The translations under genes and the position numbers were made by a program. A stretch of 64,000 nucleotides of DNA from Allodiplogaster sudhausi (lineage: Eukaryota; Nematoda; Chromadorea; Rhabditida; Diplogasteridae): contig CALZFC010000017.1 of NCBI GenBank assembly GCA_945643635.1, positions 3,094,001 through 3,158,000 of the forward strand, given 5' to 3'. This document shows positions 44,368 through 56,052 of this stretch, one piece after another. How positions within the stretch are numbered: position 1 is the first letter of the stretch; every line of letters begins with the position of its first letter. Below the pieces are notes generated by a model. That model made no database searches. It was given only the letters and a program-made list of their open reading frames with translations, and had not been told where the DNA came from.

Positions 44368-45035
44368 CTATCCGCTAACAAGCATGCCAAGGACGCCGTT
44401 GAGGAGTGCGCCGCCGGCGCTGCCCAGAAGTCCGCCGCCCGGCCCTCCCATCAGCGGCGCCATAATTCCTCCGAGCAAGCCTCCCGGGCCGCCAGCCGGC
44501 ATAGCTGGACCTGAAACACCGCACTTTCTCTATTTGTACCTTTACATCCCCACCCCTTCTAATAGTCCCCCCCACCCCCTTGAAAACGACATTGAAAAAT
44601 AGTACCCCTCCCTCTAATAGAATAATGTCATGAAAAATTAGTAAAGTCTATCATACTACAAAACATAAGACGAAATCTAGAATTAGAACTCCATAATCTT
44701 GACAGGTTGCTAGAGGACAAGGGCATCCGAGAGATTCGACAAAAATTTTTTTGGGCAAACTCGATTAAAAAAGGGAACAAAAAAGTTTTTTTTGTTGCAA
44801 AACCAAAAACAAAAACCAAAAAATAACTGCAACCCTGCTGGTAGGTGATCGATGTCGTCTTCGTCGTCTTGGTGTTGTATGTAATGACTGTCGGCGACTG
44901 CTGCGGTGCGCCGTAGCCGTACGGTGAATACGGTGCATAGGGTGCATATCCGCCACCGTAGGGAATGTTATGTGAGATCGCTTCCGGAAAGATCGTAAGC
45001 AAGAAGAGAACGCAGTTGAGGTCGAAATGGCGCAT
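44368..45035 (-). CDS. secreted Gly/Pro-rich protein, family member D
   Basis: Exon 45,035-44,834 and exon 44,510-44,368 join in phase 1 (~114 residues). Signal peptide with FLLTIFPEAIS; YGGGYAPYAPYSPYGYG; core PTVITYNTKTTKTTSITYQ; second exon GPAMPAGGPGGLLGGIMAPL and GVLGMLVSG. Shorter core than A and C (lacks the ANPP turn). The intron holds a partial MITE (44,520-44,625). Confidence 0.75.
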
Positions 45036-45762
45036 CCGGTCCTAAAAACGAAAGTTTTCTTTTTTATTCGAGTTGAGAGACCATATAATTTACAAAGACC
45101 ACCCCCCCCCCTTGCCCCAACAATCGCGAAGCTTAGTGTACCTTTTGATTCTCTTCCAGCATTTGGTGGTTGCGACTCACGTGACCCTCCCCCCCCCCAT
45201 CTTCTCCCAATTCTTTTAAATTTCACTTACGATAACTAAATAAGGCGAGAATTCAGAAAAAAAGAAAAAAATAACAGATAACTTTGGCGAGGAGACCTCA
45301 AAACTTGAAAGTATCGAATGAGCCTTGTTGTTTTGACTTTCGCGCAAGGTTTTTCAATCGGCTGAATTGTACGATTGCGCATGTTTCGGCTACATTTGGC
45401 CTTGAATCGCGTCGCGTTCTCCATGGCTTTCAAAGAATCTATTATTTTGTGAGAGATATGCAAGGCTTTTGACTAACTGGTAATTGAACAATCAAAATTT
45501 TTTATTGTGCATTAATTTTTGCATTAATAAGCTCCTTTTTATTACTCTTTTAGTTTCACTCATACCACACTCACCTCTTACATTCCGTACATCGCGGGTT
45601 CACTTCATCGCGTAAATTTCTGATGGAAGACAGGATAATTAGTAAAATAAAAAAAAAAAATTGGTGACAAGTAAGCATTAGTGGGTGAAATCAAATTTGT
45701 CAACCTGTTATACAACTTTTCATATGAAAATATCTAACTTTTTATTCTCGAGTGAAGGTCTG

Positions 45763-46865
45763 CCGCGCCTTTAATCTGTCTAAAGTTTGAAACATGTTCA
45801 AAACTATCTTGTTTGAAACATGTTCGAAACAAAAGAATTGGCAGTGCTCCAGCCTATCTTAATACACATGGGTTCCGAACATGTATCCAGCTTGTGATCA
45901 CTTTATCGCTTGTGTGCACTTCCTGTTTCGAATTTCTGAAGTGGTCACTTGGTCAGAACAAGCACGAAAATGTAGAGACAACGCAAAGATGGAGACGCAG
46001 GTTGTGGCGAGCAAAAGCTGCTCCGGTGTGCTTTTGCTCGTCACCAACGAAATAGCACTGGGCAGAGAAAAAAAGATGTCGACGCTCGCTGCCTGCCTCC
46101 CCTCTGCCCCCCTCCGCCTAGCCGAAATGCCTGCTCCGCTGTCGAAAAATCCATCTAGTGTCGGTTGCACTCATGGATCGAGGCTATTTGGTAAACTAAC
46201 AAGTCACAGCTGCTCATCTATGAGGATTCAGTTTGCCGGGCGTTGAAGCGAGGGCGTTACAAGCCTTATTGTTAGCTATCTTGTTTTTTGATCAATTCGC
46301 TTCTATTGCACGTCGAGATTCTCAATTTCAACATAAGAGTATATGGTATTGTCCAAGGAAGCACAATATGAGCATGATTTGGCCTTCGCACAATGGGAAG
46401 CACTAAAATTTGCACAAACTATACACAATAATATTTCACTCTAAAAATGTTTCATTAGAAATCTGTGGCATTTAATGAATTTAGAAGGCAACGGTCTATC
46501 CATGAGGGCGACGGATTGAGGCGAACTATTTTCTAGAAAGCTAAAGTCCGAAAATATACGTTAAAATGTTTTCTCGTTCATTGTCAGGTAGGAGAAAATA
46601 TATTGGTTTCCGATAGGGCAAAGATTGTGTGCTGCTCCAGCATGGCCGTTTGCAAGTAGCAGTGTGGTCTAGTGGGTAAGGGAGTGCGTTACAGTTTGCA
46701 AGTCTAGGGTTCGAATCCCAGTGCCAACAAAACATTTGCAGAGGTTTGTCAGAATGTGATGAGCTTCGAATGTTTCCAGCTTGTTCTCAGCCTGTGACAA
46801 CAACACCAATGTTGCGAACAAGCGTTCAGAACATGTTACAAACTTTGGACAGATTAAACGCGCGG
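45763..46865. mobile_element. ~1.1-kb TIR element with tRNA-like sequence
   Basis: The left end CCGCGCCTTTAATCTGTC and the right end GACAGATTAAACGCGCGG are inverted repeats that continue as AAAGTTTG and AACATGTTC on both sides. Inside are an imperfect ~18-bp hairpin (46,001-46,048) and a tRNA-like stretch. It separates family members D and E. No transposase and no clear target duplication. Confidence 0.5.
46657..46728 (+). tRNA. tRNA-like sequence (pseudo-tRNA or SINE head)
   Basis: A good A box (TGGTCTAGTGG) and B box (GGTTCGAATCC) are spaced as in a tRNA. The T-stem has only about three clean pairs beyond the loop, the acceptor ends do not pair well and I cannot form a proper anticodon stem, so an active tRNA is unlikely. 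It lies inside a TIR element. Confidence 0.4.
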
Positions 46866-47084
46866 CTGATCTCTGTTCATCTTACTAATCATTAGCTTTT
46901 ATCGTCTGCGTCACTCTCGTTGTGGCTCTCCTTCTATTTCATTCGAACCAATTTTACTAAAATGTTTCCATCCGTTGCACATTCACTGAATGACAACAAT
47001 ATTTCCTTATTCCTAGACGTCTTTTGTTATAATCGAAAAGCATATTATTTATTATGAATATATTATGAATATATTTCCAAACTT

Positions 47085-47766
47085 CTATCCGCCAAGCATG
47101 CCAAGGACGCTGTGGAGGAGGCCGCCGCCAGCGCCGCCCAGGAGTCCGCCACCGGCCGCCACCCATCAGTGGCCCCATCAACCCGCCGAGCATGCCTCCT
47201 CTCTGGCCGCCAGCTGGCATCACTGGGCCTGATGTAATTTTTTGCTGACCACACCATTAGTTCTATTTATGTATATACACAAATAGAGCATATCGATAAA
47301 TGTATTTAATAAAAATATGTTAAAATACAATTGTAAAAGTGATCGCCTGAATATAATAAAGATGCAATCATTATAGCCAATAGGTAAATTCAAAGAAAAA
47401 AAAATTAACTAAGATAAATAAAATAAAATATACAAACAAAAAAGAACAAAGAAACTAAATAAATAAAATAACTTAAATTAACTAAATTAATAAATAAGCT
47501 CATAAATCGTAAGTACTTTAATTAATAATTGATTAATTAAGTGTATACATAAATACCGAACCACTGGGCCGATTCGCGCCTTGATAGGTCATCGATGTTT
47601 GCTTCGTCGTCTTTGTCTTGTAAGTTATAGCAGTGGGCGAGTGTTACTGTAGGGTGCATACGGCGCATATCCGCCGCTATACGGATTGTATTGCGCGATC
47701 GCACTCTCCGCTAGAAAGAACGCAAGCAAGAAGAGAATCTTGCTATTGGCACTGAGAGCGCGTAAT
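47085..47766 (-). pseudogene. secreted family member E, multiple lesions
   Basis: The first-exon region keeps the hydrophobic signal (ILFLLAFFLAESAIAQ) and GGYAPYAPYS, but where the ATG should be there is TTA, and after YSNT the frame shifts before SPTAITYKTKTKQTSMTY. The second exon (47,228-47,085) keeps MLGGLMGPLMGGG and then shifts again before GLLGGAGGG. At least three independent lesions; most similar to member D. Confidence 0.75.
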
Positions 47767-48159
47767 CTGTACTACAAAGGAAAGTCTACTCAATCAACTG
47801 TAAATGAGAATGTAGACCGGGCCAAGTTTTCAATCTTATGATTCTTCTCGAATATCTATTAAGAGAGCATGTGCAATTTGCCCTTGGTGCCTCTCCTCCC
47901 ACATTGTAGTTAGTGACACTTATATCGTTCTCAAAAACAAAAACCAACTCTTCCACATAGTTCTTTAATATTTCCTTCTACACGGAAGACAGTTCCGTTA
48001 TATACGACAAATACGATGACGAAACTCAGAAAAAAAATATTAAAAAAAATTACAGGTCACTTTCGCGAGGAGGCGTCAACAAGTCAAAGCATGAAAGTAT
48101 CGAAAGAGTCGGCTGAACCGTACGATTTCGCACGGTTTCGGCGACTGTTGGCCTTGAAT

Positions 48160-49800
48160 GGTCTTTCAAAGTACAAATGTATCACGAGCTCATATATTTT
48201 GCTGCTGTTTTGCAATGATATGCATCGATGCAGATACCATCAACGTTCAAATAGAATACGATTTTCTACGGATTTTTTTTTGCTTTCAATTACATGCCAG
48301 CAATGAGAAAACTCAAAAAAAGGCAATTAAGCTGGCAATGCACACTGAAATAGCAACAATGTTCACAGGTCAAAAATTATTTGTCCTTTTTATTTGCCCG
48401 ATTAGAGGAGAAGTCTGTAACAGAAATGCGCTAGTCATTAACAACATTCAATAATAATAAAAAAAATCATGATAATCATTGCCGCCTTTGGATGTGTTTG
48501 AGAATAGCGATAAAAGGGAGTTATAGAAGATGTGGTGGAAGTGAGAGAGGACGAAGTTTTCGAAGGAGCGATCTAGGAATAAAACTACTCTATAAGTAAT
48601 ATTCGCATTTTCAGATAGAATAAATTGTTATTCAGTCTTTGTTGTGTCAGAATTGGTCGGAAAATAAAATATTCGCAATACCAGAGCATGAAAGGTGCAC
48701 AGCGTTTTGTCCCCAATAGATTTAGGCACTTCCTGTTACCTCCATTGTGTGTTTTTAGAGATAAAGAGATTGTGGGAGAGAGTGAGCCATCGATGAAAAT
48801 GTGACTGAATGAAAAAAATTCCGTTAAGCCTTTCATCGAGCTGCCGGAGCGCATTCGAAAACAGATTGCAAAATTCGGGGGCTCTCATTGTCAGTTTTGA
48901 CGCGACCGCCATAGGATCCTCCAGGAGCAAGATGGGAAGAAGAGAGACAGATAGGAAGAGAGAGGGAAAAGACAGAGAGAAAGAGAGAGAGACAGAGGGA
49001 AAAGAAAAGAATAACAACTACGAATGTTGCACAGTTCCGGAAAGTGACATACCTTCGAGAGGAAGTGGACCCATAGACGAGGAGCGAATTGTCATGGTGG
49101 CAATTTTTAATATTCAAACTCTACTAACTCTACTGAGTCATTGCCATGAGACGGCTACTTCAGTTGCATCTCAGGCCGAGTGGAATTGAGTCATACTCAG
49201 AGCTCTCCGTGATGACCAAGACATGCTGGATTTAGAGAAGGAATTCAAGTGTAATTTTCAAAAAGGTTCATAGATTTAGACATTTTGGTTCGTATTTTGT
49301 AGAATTCGAAATCATATGACGCGTCGTTGTGATGCGTTGTAAGTTTGACACCAAGATGGTGAGTCTTTAACAGTAAGTTATGCAAATTTTGCCGAGAATC
49401 TTCAGATGCGTTTTTTTGATTCTTGTATATGACGGTGAACATTTTGTCAGTAAAACTCAACTGAACTCCTACTACGATAGGAAGAAGTCAAGATTGTCTG
49501 AAACGTAATAAATCGAACTTGCGATATTGATAGTGTGATGGTTATCACCAAATTTGTGATGATGATGTCAATCATAATAAATAATGATCAAGTTCCAAAA
49601 TAGCCAAACATTAGCACATTGTAATCTCATCGTATTGCTAAGCAAGTGTAATGTATAGGCTATTTGCACAGCGTATTGTCCAAAGAAATTTGACGTCCTC
49701 ATGCTGTCCACATAATCCCGATCGAGGCCAGGAAAGACGCGAACGAGGGCAGACCTACTTAAGCGGATTTGCAGTCGGGAAAGGCCAGCTTAACGTCACA
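48160..49800. other. intergenic; weak exon-like frame near 48.8-49.1 kb
   Basis: On the minus strand, a GCCACCATG context near 49,100 opens MTIRSSSMGPLPLEG to a GTATGTC donor, and a second stretch (48,920-48,833) reads SYGGRVKTDNESPRILQSVF before TGA. The acceptor is poor, a GA/CT microsatellite lies between, and no family is recognised. The rest of the interval shows nothing. Confidence 0.3.
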
Positions 49801-49802
49801 GG

Positions 49803-50883
49803 ATGCGACCCACACTCTTCTGTCTAGCAGTTCTTTGGCTGGGTGCTTCCTCGCTCACGCCGAAGGACCCGCCCTACGGACAGCTCTCGGTGAAAGGCAC
49901 GAAGCTGGTGGGCGCCAACGGCCAACCTGTACAGCTCATCGGGATGTCGCTGTTCTGGTCTCAGTGGGCGCCAGTGTACTGGAGTAAGGAGACTATCAAC
50001 GCACTCGCCTGCCAGTGGGGCGCGAACGTTGTGCGTGCCGCGATGGGCGTCGGTAGTTAGGGCTACCTCAGCAAGAAACAGGCAGCTTGCGAGGATGCGC
50101 ACCGTCGTTGAGGCGGCCATCGAGCGGGGCATGTACGTCATCATCGACTGGCACGACCACGACGCACAGGATCACCAGTGGCAAGCGATTGACTTCTTCA
50201 AGCAAATGGCAACCGCCTACGGCAAGTACCCGCACGTGCTCTACGAGACCTTCAACGAGCCGCACGTGGTTTGGGTTTGAGGCGGTTTCTTCTTGGCTTA
50301 TAGCAAACACTTTAGCTGGACTGGAACACCGTTGTGAAGCCCTACCACTACAACGTGCTGAAGGCGATTCGAGACATTGACCCTGACAACGTGGCCCTGC
50401 TGGGTACTCCATATTGGTCTGGAGCTTCGGGCCTCACCGACGCCAGCAACTCACCTCTGTGGGGTATGTAGGACGCACACTCCATTGACAATCAGCTTCT
50501 GTTATCATTTAGGCCAGACCAACGTGATGTACGTGAATCACTTCTACTCGGGATCGCACCAAGAGAACGAACGAAATGCCTACTCCGCAGCTGCAGCGAA
50601 GATCCCCGTGTTTATTTCGGAGTACGGCGTGTCCAATGCTAACAATCTACAAGACCCACAGGTCTACGCAGCAGAGACGAACAAATGGTACGCAGTGCTG
50701 GACAAAAACATGGTCTCCTATGTGGCGTGGTCGGTCTCCGACATAGCCGAAGCCTCAGCGGCGCTCAAGAAAAGCACCCTGCCCTGGCAGGTGGGCGACG
50801 AAGCGCACTTGTCGCAGGGTGGCCTCTTCATGATTAAAAAGATCAGGTCTAAGAACCTGTTCTCATGCTACGGCAGAGGATAA
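49803..50883 (+). CDS. GH5 endo-beta-1,4-glucanase (cellulase), apparently disrupted
   Basis: Exons 49,803-50,274, 50,316-50,463 and 50,513-50,883 with introns of 41 and 49 bases. Secreted: signal peptide MRPTLFCLAVLWLGASSLT, then PPYGQLSVKGTKLVG, MSLFWSQW, VVRAAMG, YVIIDWHDHD, the acid/base FNEP, and the nucleophile SEYGVSN. These are GH5 subfamily 2 landmarks, and length (~320 residues) fits a catalytic domain without a cellulose-binding module. It would hydrolyse beta-1,4-glucan. In exon 1 an in-frame TAG (50,058-50,060) replaces the residue before GYLS, and the frame must shift by one base between about 50,085 and 50,096 to reach RMRTVVEAA. With both corrected the frame is complete. Either a young pseudogene or two sequence errors. 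Animal GH5_2 genes are regarded as bacterial in origin. Confidence 0.85.
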
Positions 50884-51015
50884 AGACGGGGTTTAACGGG
50901 GCGTAAGTCCAGCCCCGTACGACAGAGAGAAAGAGAGACGTCCGCCGTCTACTCTTCTCCACAACTCTCAACCACTGAACCTTTCCGTCGTAACCATTTA
51001 TTTGCAGTTGATAAA

Positions 51016-51669
51016 TTATATTCGATTCATTTCACTGTGTGTATCCATGCAACTCCACAACTTGTCACGACGGGATTTACTTAAAAGATGCGATCGCTAA
51101 GAGCAGGAGAAAGATTGTAGGAAGAGAGACAGATTGAACGAGAGAAAGAGAAAAAGAGAGAAAGAGAGTAAATTGACAATTTCAAAGAGTAAGAAAATCA
51201 ATAAGCAAACATTATGCAATGCTTTGACTTTTTTTTTCTTCTTTTTGTTGTTGTTATAAATAGGTATTATAGCCTTTTGGAGTGAAAGAAAAAGAAAAGA
51301 AATGTACCGTAACGAGTGTGCCGACGACGAGGAAAGTAAGCGTCTTGAGCGAGGCGTAGTGCTCGAGTCGCCAACTCGCAAGCACGCACTCCGCCGTAAT
51401 CTGCAGCTCGCTCGCCGTCAGGAACGCGTAGCCCATCGCGTACGTGAACATTGACCATTCTTGGCCGTCTCAAGATTGAGCCATCTCTTTTTCCGATGCA
51501 AGGGGCTGCACGGACCAATAGCAACGATAAAACCTGGTCGAATATAGCTATTGTAAAAAAAAACACCCCTAACCAATGTCGACCGAGAGGCAGTCATCGT
51601 TGATGAGGCGGCTCATGTGACCGGCATGTCTCAACCACGCCGCCCAGAAGCCAGAGCGACAGGAGAACT
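51016..51669 (-). CDS. unknown membrane protein, 3' part of gene
   Basis: Three exons join in frame: 51,669-51,574 (FSCRSGFWAAWLRHAGHMSR), 51,468-51,308 (EWSMFTYAMGYAFLTASELQ, then LKTLTFLVVGTLVT) and 51,096-51,016 (RSHLLSKSRRDKLW to the stop). Two hydrophobic stretches suggest membrane helices, with a basic cytosolic-like tail. The 5' exon(s) beyond 51,669 were not found. The gene is tail to tail with the cellulase, 130 bp apart. The FxCRxGFW motif also appears in the small membrane proteins at 28 and 37 kb; this may be chance. Family not recognised. Confidence 0.5.
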
Positions 51670-51679
51670 CTGACAAAGA

Positions 51680-53913
51680 CTGAGTGCCAACTGGGAATAT
51701 CAATTATTGAGTAATATGTTTGGAAAATAAAGCAAAACTAGGCAAATAACATGCATTTGTTTCTCAAAATATGGATCAGGAATGAGACGGGCAGATAACA
51801 TTACGAAATAGCTTCTTCATTCACTCCTTGGGCCCTCTTTTAAAGAAGCAAGAACCTGACAATGAGCCTGAGCTTTATTCATCTAATTTTTTTTTTAAAT
51901 TATTTCTATCTAAATATGCACGAACACTGGAAAAAATGAATTTAATCTTCAAATGTTTGCGAATGATCTTTCAAGTTTGTTCTGTTATTTCATTTTTTTT
52001 CCTCTCTTACTCTCTTCCCTGTCGCTTGTTATCAAATCTCTCTCTTTATTTCTCTCGAGCTTGATTCGCTTTGTTCTGAAAGTGAAAGCAAAAGAGTCGA
52101 TCTTTTTTCGACACTACAACTTGGGACAAACCACCCGATGTCAATTATTTGAATTGACGTGGCACGTTTCGAGTGTGACATTTTTAGTCAATTGTCTGCT
52201 TCTATGCTCTCAGGATACACACACATATGTGCGCAGTATGCTCATTTGAAAAAACATTGGATTCATTGAAATCAGAGTTTCGCTAGCAAACAGTTGATTA
52301 TTAATTATTTTATTCATTTATTAATGATAGGTCAAGACAACTCTGCGACGTAAGACAAGAGATGTCTAAATCAAGCAAGACAATATTGTCTTGTGGTAAA
52401 TCGAAGACAAATTGTCTGAGTGATAGTCTTTACCTCTCAAAACAATCTTCTCCGTGTCGAGACACTACACTTTGGAAGAATCATTATTTTGCGAGTGAGA
52501 GTGAGAGCGACCAGGCAGAGAATACTAGAGAGTGAGGAAGAACAGGAAGAGAAACAGAGAAGAGTGCGCCGCATGAAACGAGCAGCCTGTTGCTGGATGC
52601 TGGGTCAGCCTACGCAATCGTTTCCCTTTTTAAGTTCCCTTGTCTTGCCTTTAATCAGTTTTCTTCATTATATCCGGCGTGGTACGACTCGTGTGCGCCT
52701 ATCCCAATCCCCCCTCCCTCCCTAATCTTCCTCAGTTTTGGTATTGGCATTTACAAGAACGCTATTTTTCTTTCATATATTCGTGCTGTTATACTGAAAT
52801 ATATGTGTACATATGTATATTTCACGTACGATAAACAAAAACAAACTACTTTACATTCGAAATCATCAATTTCAACGTGCTACAAATATATCCTATAAAA
52901 CTTTTGGAAATTTTTCTCATTGGCTAATGCATTTAAAAGTGTCCGACGAAAAAATTACATATTCTTTTATATTCCCAAATGATCAAGTTTGGCCTAAAAG
53001 ATCGATTGGAGTGGAGGTATGTAGCTCCGTTTCATGAAAGTCAGTATTTAGCCATAAATTTTGCATTTGTTTTCTTGAATACGGTTGAAAATGTCTCTGT
53101 CGATCCCGTGCATCCTCAAATCCAAGCAAGGAGTGCCAACAGGTGGGAAGAATAGATAGTCTCTGACTGTCCTGCCCCCTTTGCGCCCCATTTTCCCCAA
53201 GGAATGAGAGATTTGAGAAAGCGAAACGATAAAAGAACTTTAGAGAGGTACGATGCGCATACATTTCAAATTTGAAATTTTGTATCGAGCCCCAAATCAC
53301 CGTTCTTCCAGTTGGGAGTTTTGCACCATTTGACGCGTAGTTTTATCAGATACGGTTATTCTTTCTTCGGATACTTCCTTTAAATCTGAATCGAATCGAT
53401 CAGCAGAAAAAAATGGGGAAAGGGGCTAAAGAGAAAGTGAAGGGCAACTCCCTGGCAGGTTTACCAAGTCTCTTCATCATCGCTGCCAATCAATCCCAAG
53501 CCACTGCAGGCGATGTCTCAGAGGCACACTTTCATTGTCTCAATAGAACAATAACCATTTCACCCAAAATATCATATTGTACTTTCTACTTTTCTCACCA
53601 ATCCAAAAACATTACTCTAATTGCGTAGTTCAAACATTGATATTTGCATTTATGTATGTACATACATATGCATTCTTATTTTTACGACGTTTGTATGTAT
53701 GTATTGTACATATCTACTTACAATACATATTAGCACCTGGATACATATGTTCTTTGTTATGCAGCCAGAACTGCATATGTTTGTATGTACTATTCATCAT
53801 TCTATCTATCATATATGCAGATCTCTTGAGAAGAAAGGCGTTGCTTGCCGTGGCGTATGTCTTTATGTGCATAATATCTGTTGACACTTGCATCGTTCGT
53901 TTTCTCCGTCTCA

Positions 53914-53951
<38 letters not shown>

Positions 53952-53970
53952 CATTCAATTGCTTAGTATT
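51680..53970. other. intergenic, dispersed repeat, no gene seen
   Basis: The block 53,040-53,420 is a diverged direct copy of 54,230-54,500 (shared ATTTGCATTTGTTTTCTTGAA-like and 'CTCAAA.CC.GCAAGG' blocks). ATGTACATATGTAT motifs cluster at 53,650-53,830, and a (CT)n tract at 53,918-53,946 precedes the next gene. No convincing exon. Confidence 0.45.
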
Positions 53971-53974
53971 GGAG

Positions 53975-54981
53975 ATGCCGAATTGGTCGCGGGAGACGGC
54001 GGTTGCCTTCGCGATCATCGAGGCGAGTCTCGATCATCTCATTGCCACTGTCAGCGAGGATGGCGAGGCCGCACGAGAGGCTCTCAACAAGGTTCTTCTT
54101 CTTATTCTTCTTCGAAAAAGTTAAATGAGATATTGGAGGAAAAACTACTTGTTCTTATATCTAAATATCCATATGACCTAGTTTGATCTAAATTCGATGT
54201 GGTCCCGCTTTATGGGCATCATTAGCAATTAGCCAGATATTTGCATTTATTTTTTTGAATACTTCTCCGTCGATGCACCCTGTGCGACCTCAAAAGCCTG
54301 CAAGGGTGAAACGGGTGGCAAGAAGAGGCTGTCTCTGCTTCTTCTTTCAACCCACGCTTGCTTTTGAGGACCCACCTGCCCACTCACTCAGCACACCCAT
54401 TTTCGCCGAAGGGATGGAGAGAGATACAGAGGTCAGGGAAAAGTGGTGCAATGATTGGGAGTTTTGTATTGTTTTAAGCGAAAATTTATCAGCTCTGGCT
54501 TTCTTTCGTCGAATGCTTTCTTTTTAAAACCTTGTTGACAAAGATAGTTGACATGCAAGTACATACGATATTAGTGCGCTCTTCAAATGAAAACAAATCA
54601 AGTCACCAATTCTCTGCATTGTGCAGAAGAAAGAAGAATTCGTAAAAATTGAAAAGAACTCTAAATCGAGAATTGTTCTTTGGATGAACCGTGTCTGCTT
54701 CCCTTCTCACCATCAGTTCTCAAACTCGTTCGCAGAAAACCTCGTATTACCCATGCTGCTGCTGTGGGGGAGTCATGACAAACACGTTGCGTGTGTTAAG
54801 GATAAAAGCATTATCATTCGAGCACAGAAAAACCTATGTATCTCAGGGAAAAGTTTTTATTATTCGAATTTTACTGTCTTAGATCGATGCGATCAAGGCG
54901 GGATTGCCGGCAGACTGCCAACAAGAAGTCGACCTTCAAAGATTGGAGTTATGCAGTGCGTTTGCTTCGCAATTTTCCTAA
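53975..54981 (+). CDS. small two-exon helical protein, paralogue
   Basis: Exon 53,975-54,091 (MPNWSRETAVAFAIIEASLD, then EDGEAAREALNK) and exon 54,883-54,981 (IDAIKAGLPADCQQEVD, LQRLELCSAFASQFS) join in phase 0 to 71 residues. It shares with the gene at 22,988-23,559 the intron position, the 'DGEAA..AL.K' and 'LPAD.Q.EVD..R.ELC' signatures and an upstream CT tract. No signal peptide; two amphipathic helices expected. Function unknown. Confidence 0.6.
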
Positions 54982-55929
54982 ATCTTCCTTTAACAATCGT
55001 CAATTCTGTCTTCAAATGAACTTTTCATGACTGCAGATTCATGTGTGCATATCTTTATCTGTATTTATTTTCCTTCATTTCGTTTGAATTCATTGCTCAA
55101 TCGTTCCTTCGCACTTGTTCTTTTATCACCAATTTTCCTTTCTATCCAAACAGTTGGAAACATACCGAATTTTACTCATGTATCTTGTCGTGTACAACAT
55201 GTCTTTACTGTGGTAAAGTTAAATCTAAAATGGAATTCAATTTTGATTGATTTTGTTTTCCTTTCTAAACTTTTTTTAATATCCTTCTTTCTTTTCTCTT
55301 TGAATTGGAATTGAATGAACTTCACATCAAAAGGCCATTTTAAACAAGTTTCTCTCTTTTATTAAGTCTTCGTTTTCTGCGATCCAGAAAAAGTTTTCCT
55401 ACTTGCATCCTTTTTTTATGCTTCAGAAGTCACTTGCAATTGTCTGTATATTTTGATGATATTGTGGACAAAAGCGCATAAAATTGTAAGAATTACGCAT
55501 TACACGAATACAATATTCATCCTAACATCTCATTGTCACGTAGCTCACTAGCTTAAAAAATATAAGTGGCTCATCCTTCAGTTTCAATTATTAATCATTA
55601 AGACATAGTTTTTCTTGAGACATCATTGTCCCATAATTGTTCCAACATGTTAGGATTCTCTCTGCTGATAGGCAAATGGCCATGTTTAAAAATTAAGCTG
55701 TCTCTTTTTTGATTGCGGATTTATTTCAGAAGTCTTCAAGCAGTCAACAAATTTAGCGATATCGCCAAGCCACTTTTATCAGAGAAAAGGGCCTTATGTT
55801 AGGAGCGGAAGAGTGGGGGAGTCCTTGTCAGAGTGAGATGAGAGCGACATCACAGGGGATGAGATGCAGCTGGCGGTGTTGACCTTGGGTGATGGAGAGA
55901 GGGCGATGTAGCGACAGGGCGAGGTAAAG

Positions 55930-56047
55930 AGGGCGATGCGGAGTGGAAGAGAGCGCGAGGTGGGGCGGAAGAGAGCGCGAGGTGGGGCGGAAGAGAGCGC
56001 GAGGTGGGGCGGAAGAGAGGGCGAGGTGGAGTGGAAGAGAGGGCGAC
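55930..56047. repeat. short GA-rich tandem repeat
   Basis: Four to five copies of a ~21-27-bp unit containing GGAAGAGAG.GCGAGGTGG, ending six bases before the stop codon of the tandem-exon gene. Confidence 0.8.
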
Positions 56048-56052
56048 ATCCT

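Noticed and set aside
46001..46048. Hairpin as a miRNA precursor
   Set aside because: Stem is only ~18 bp with an 11-base loop and a mismatch, shorter than usual precursors, and lies inside a transposable element.
49824..50412. Minus-strand frames opposite the cellulase
   Set aside because: Antisense to a clearly recognised GH5 domain.
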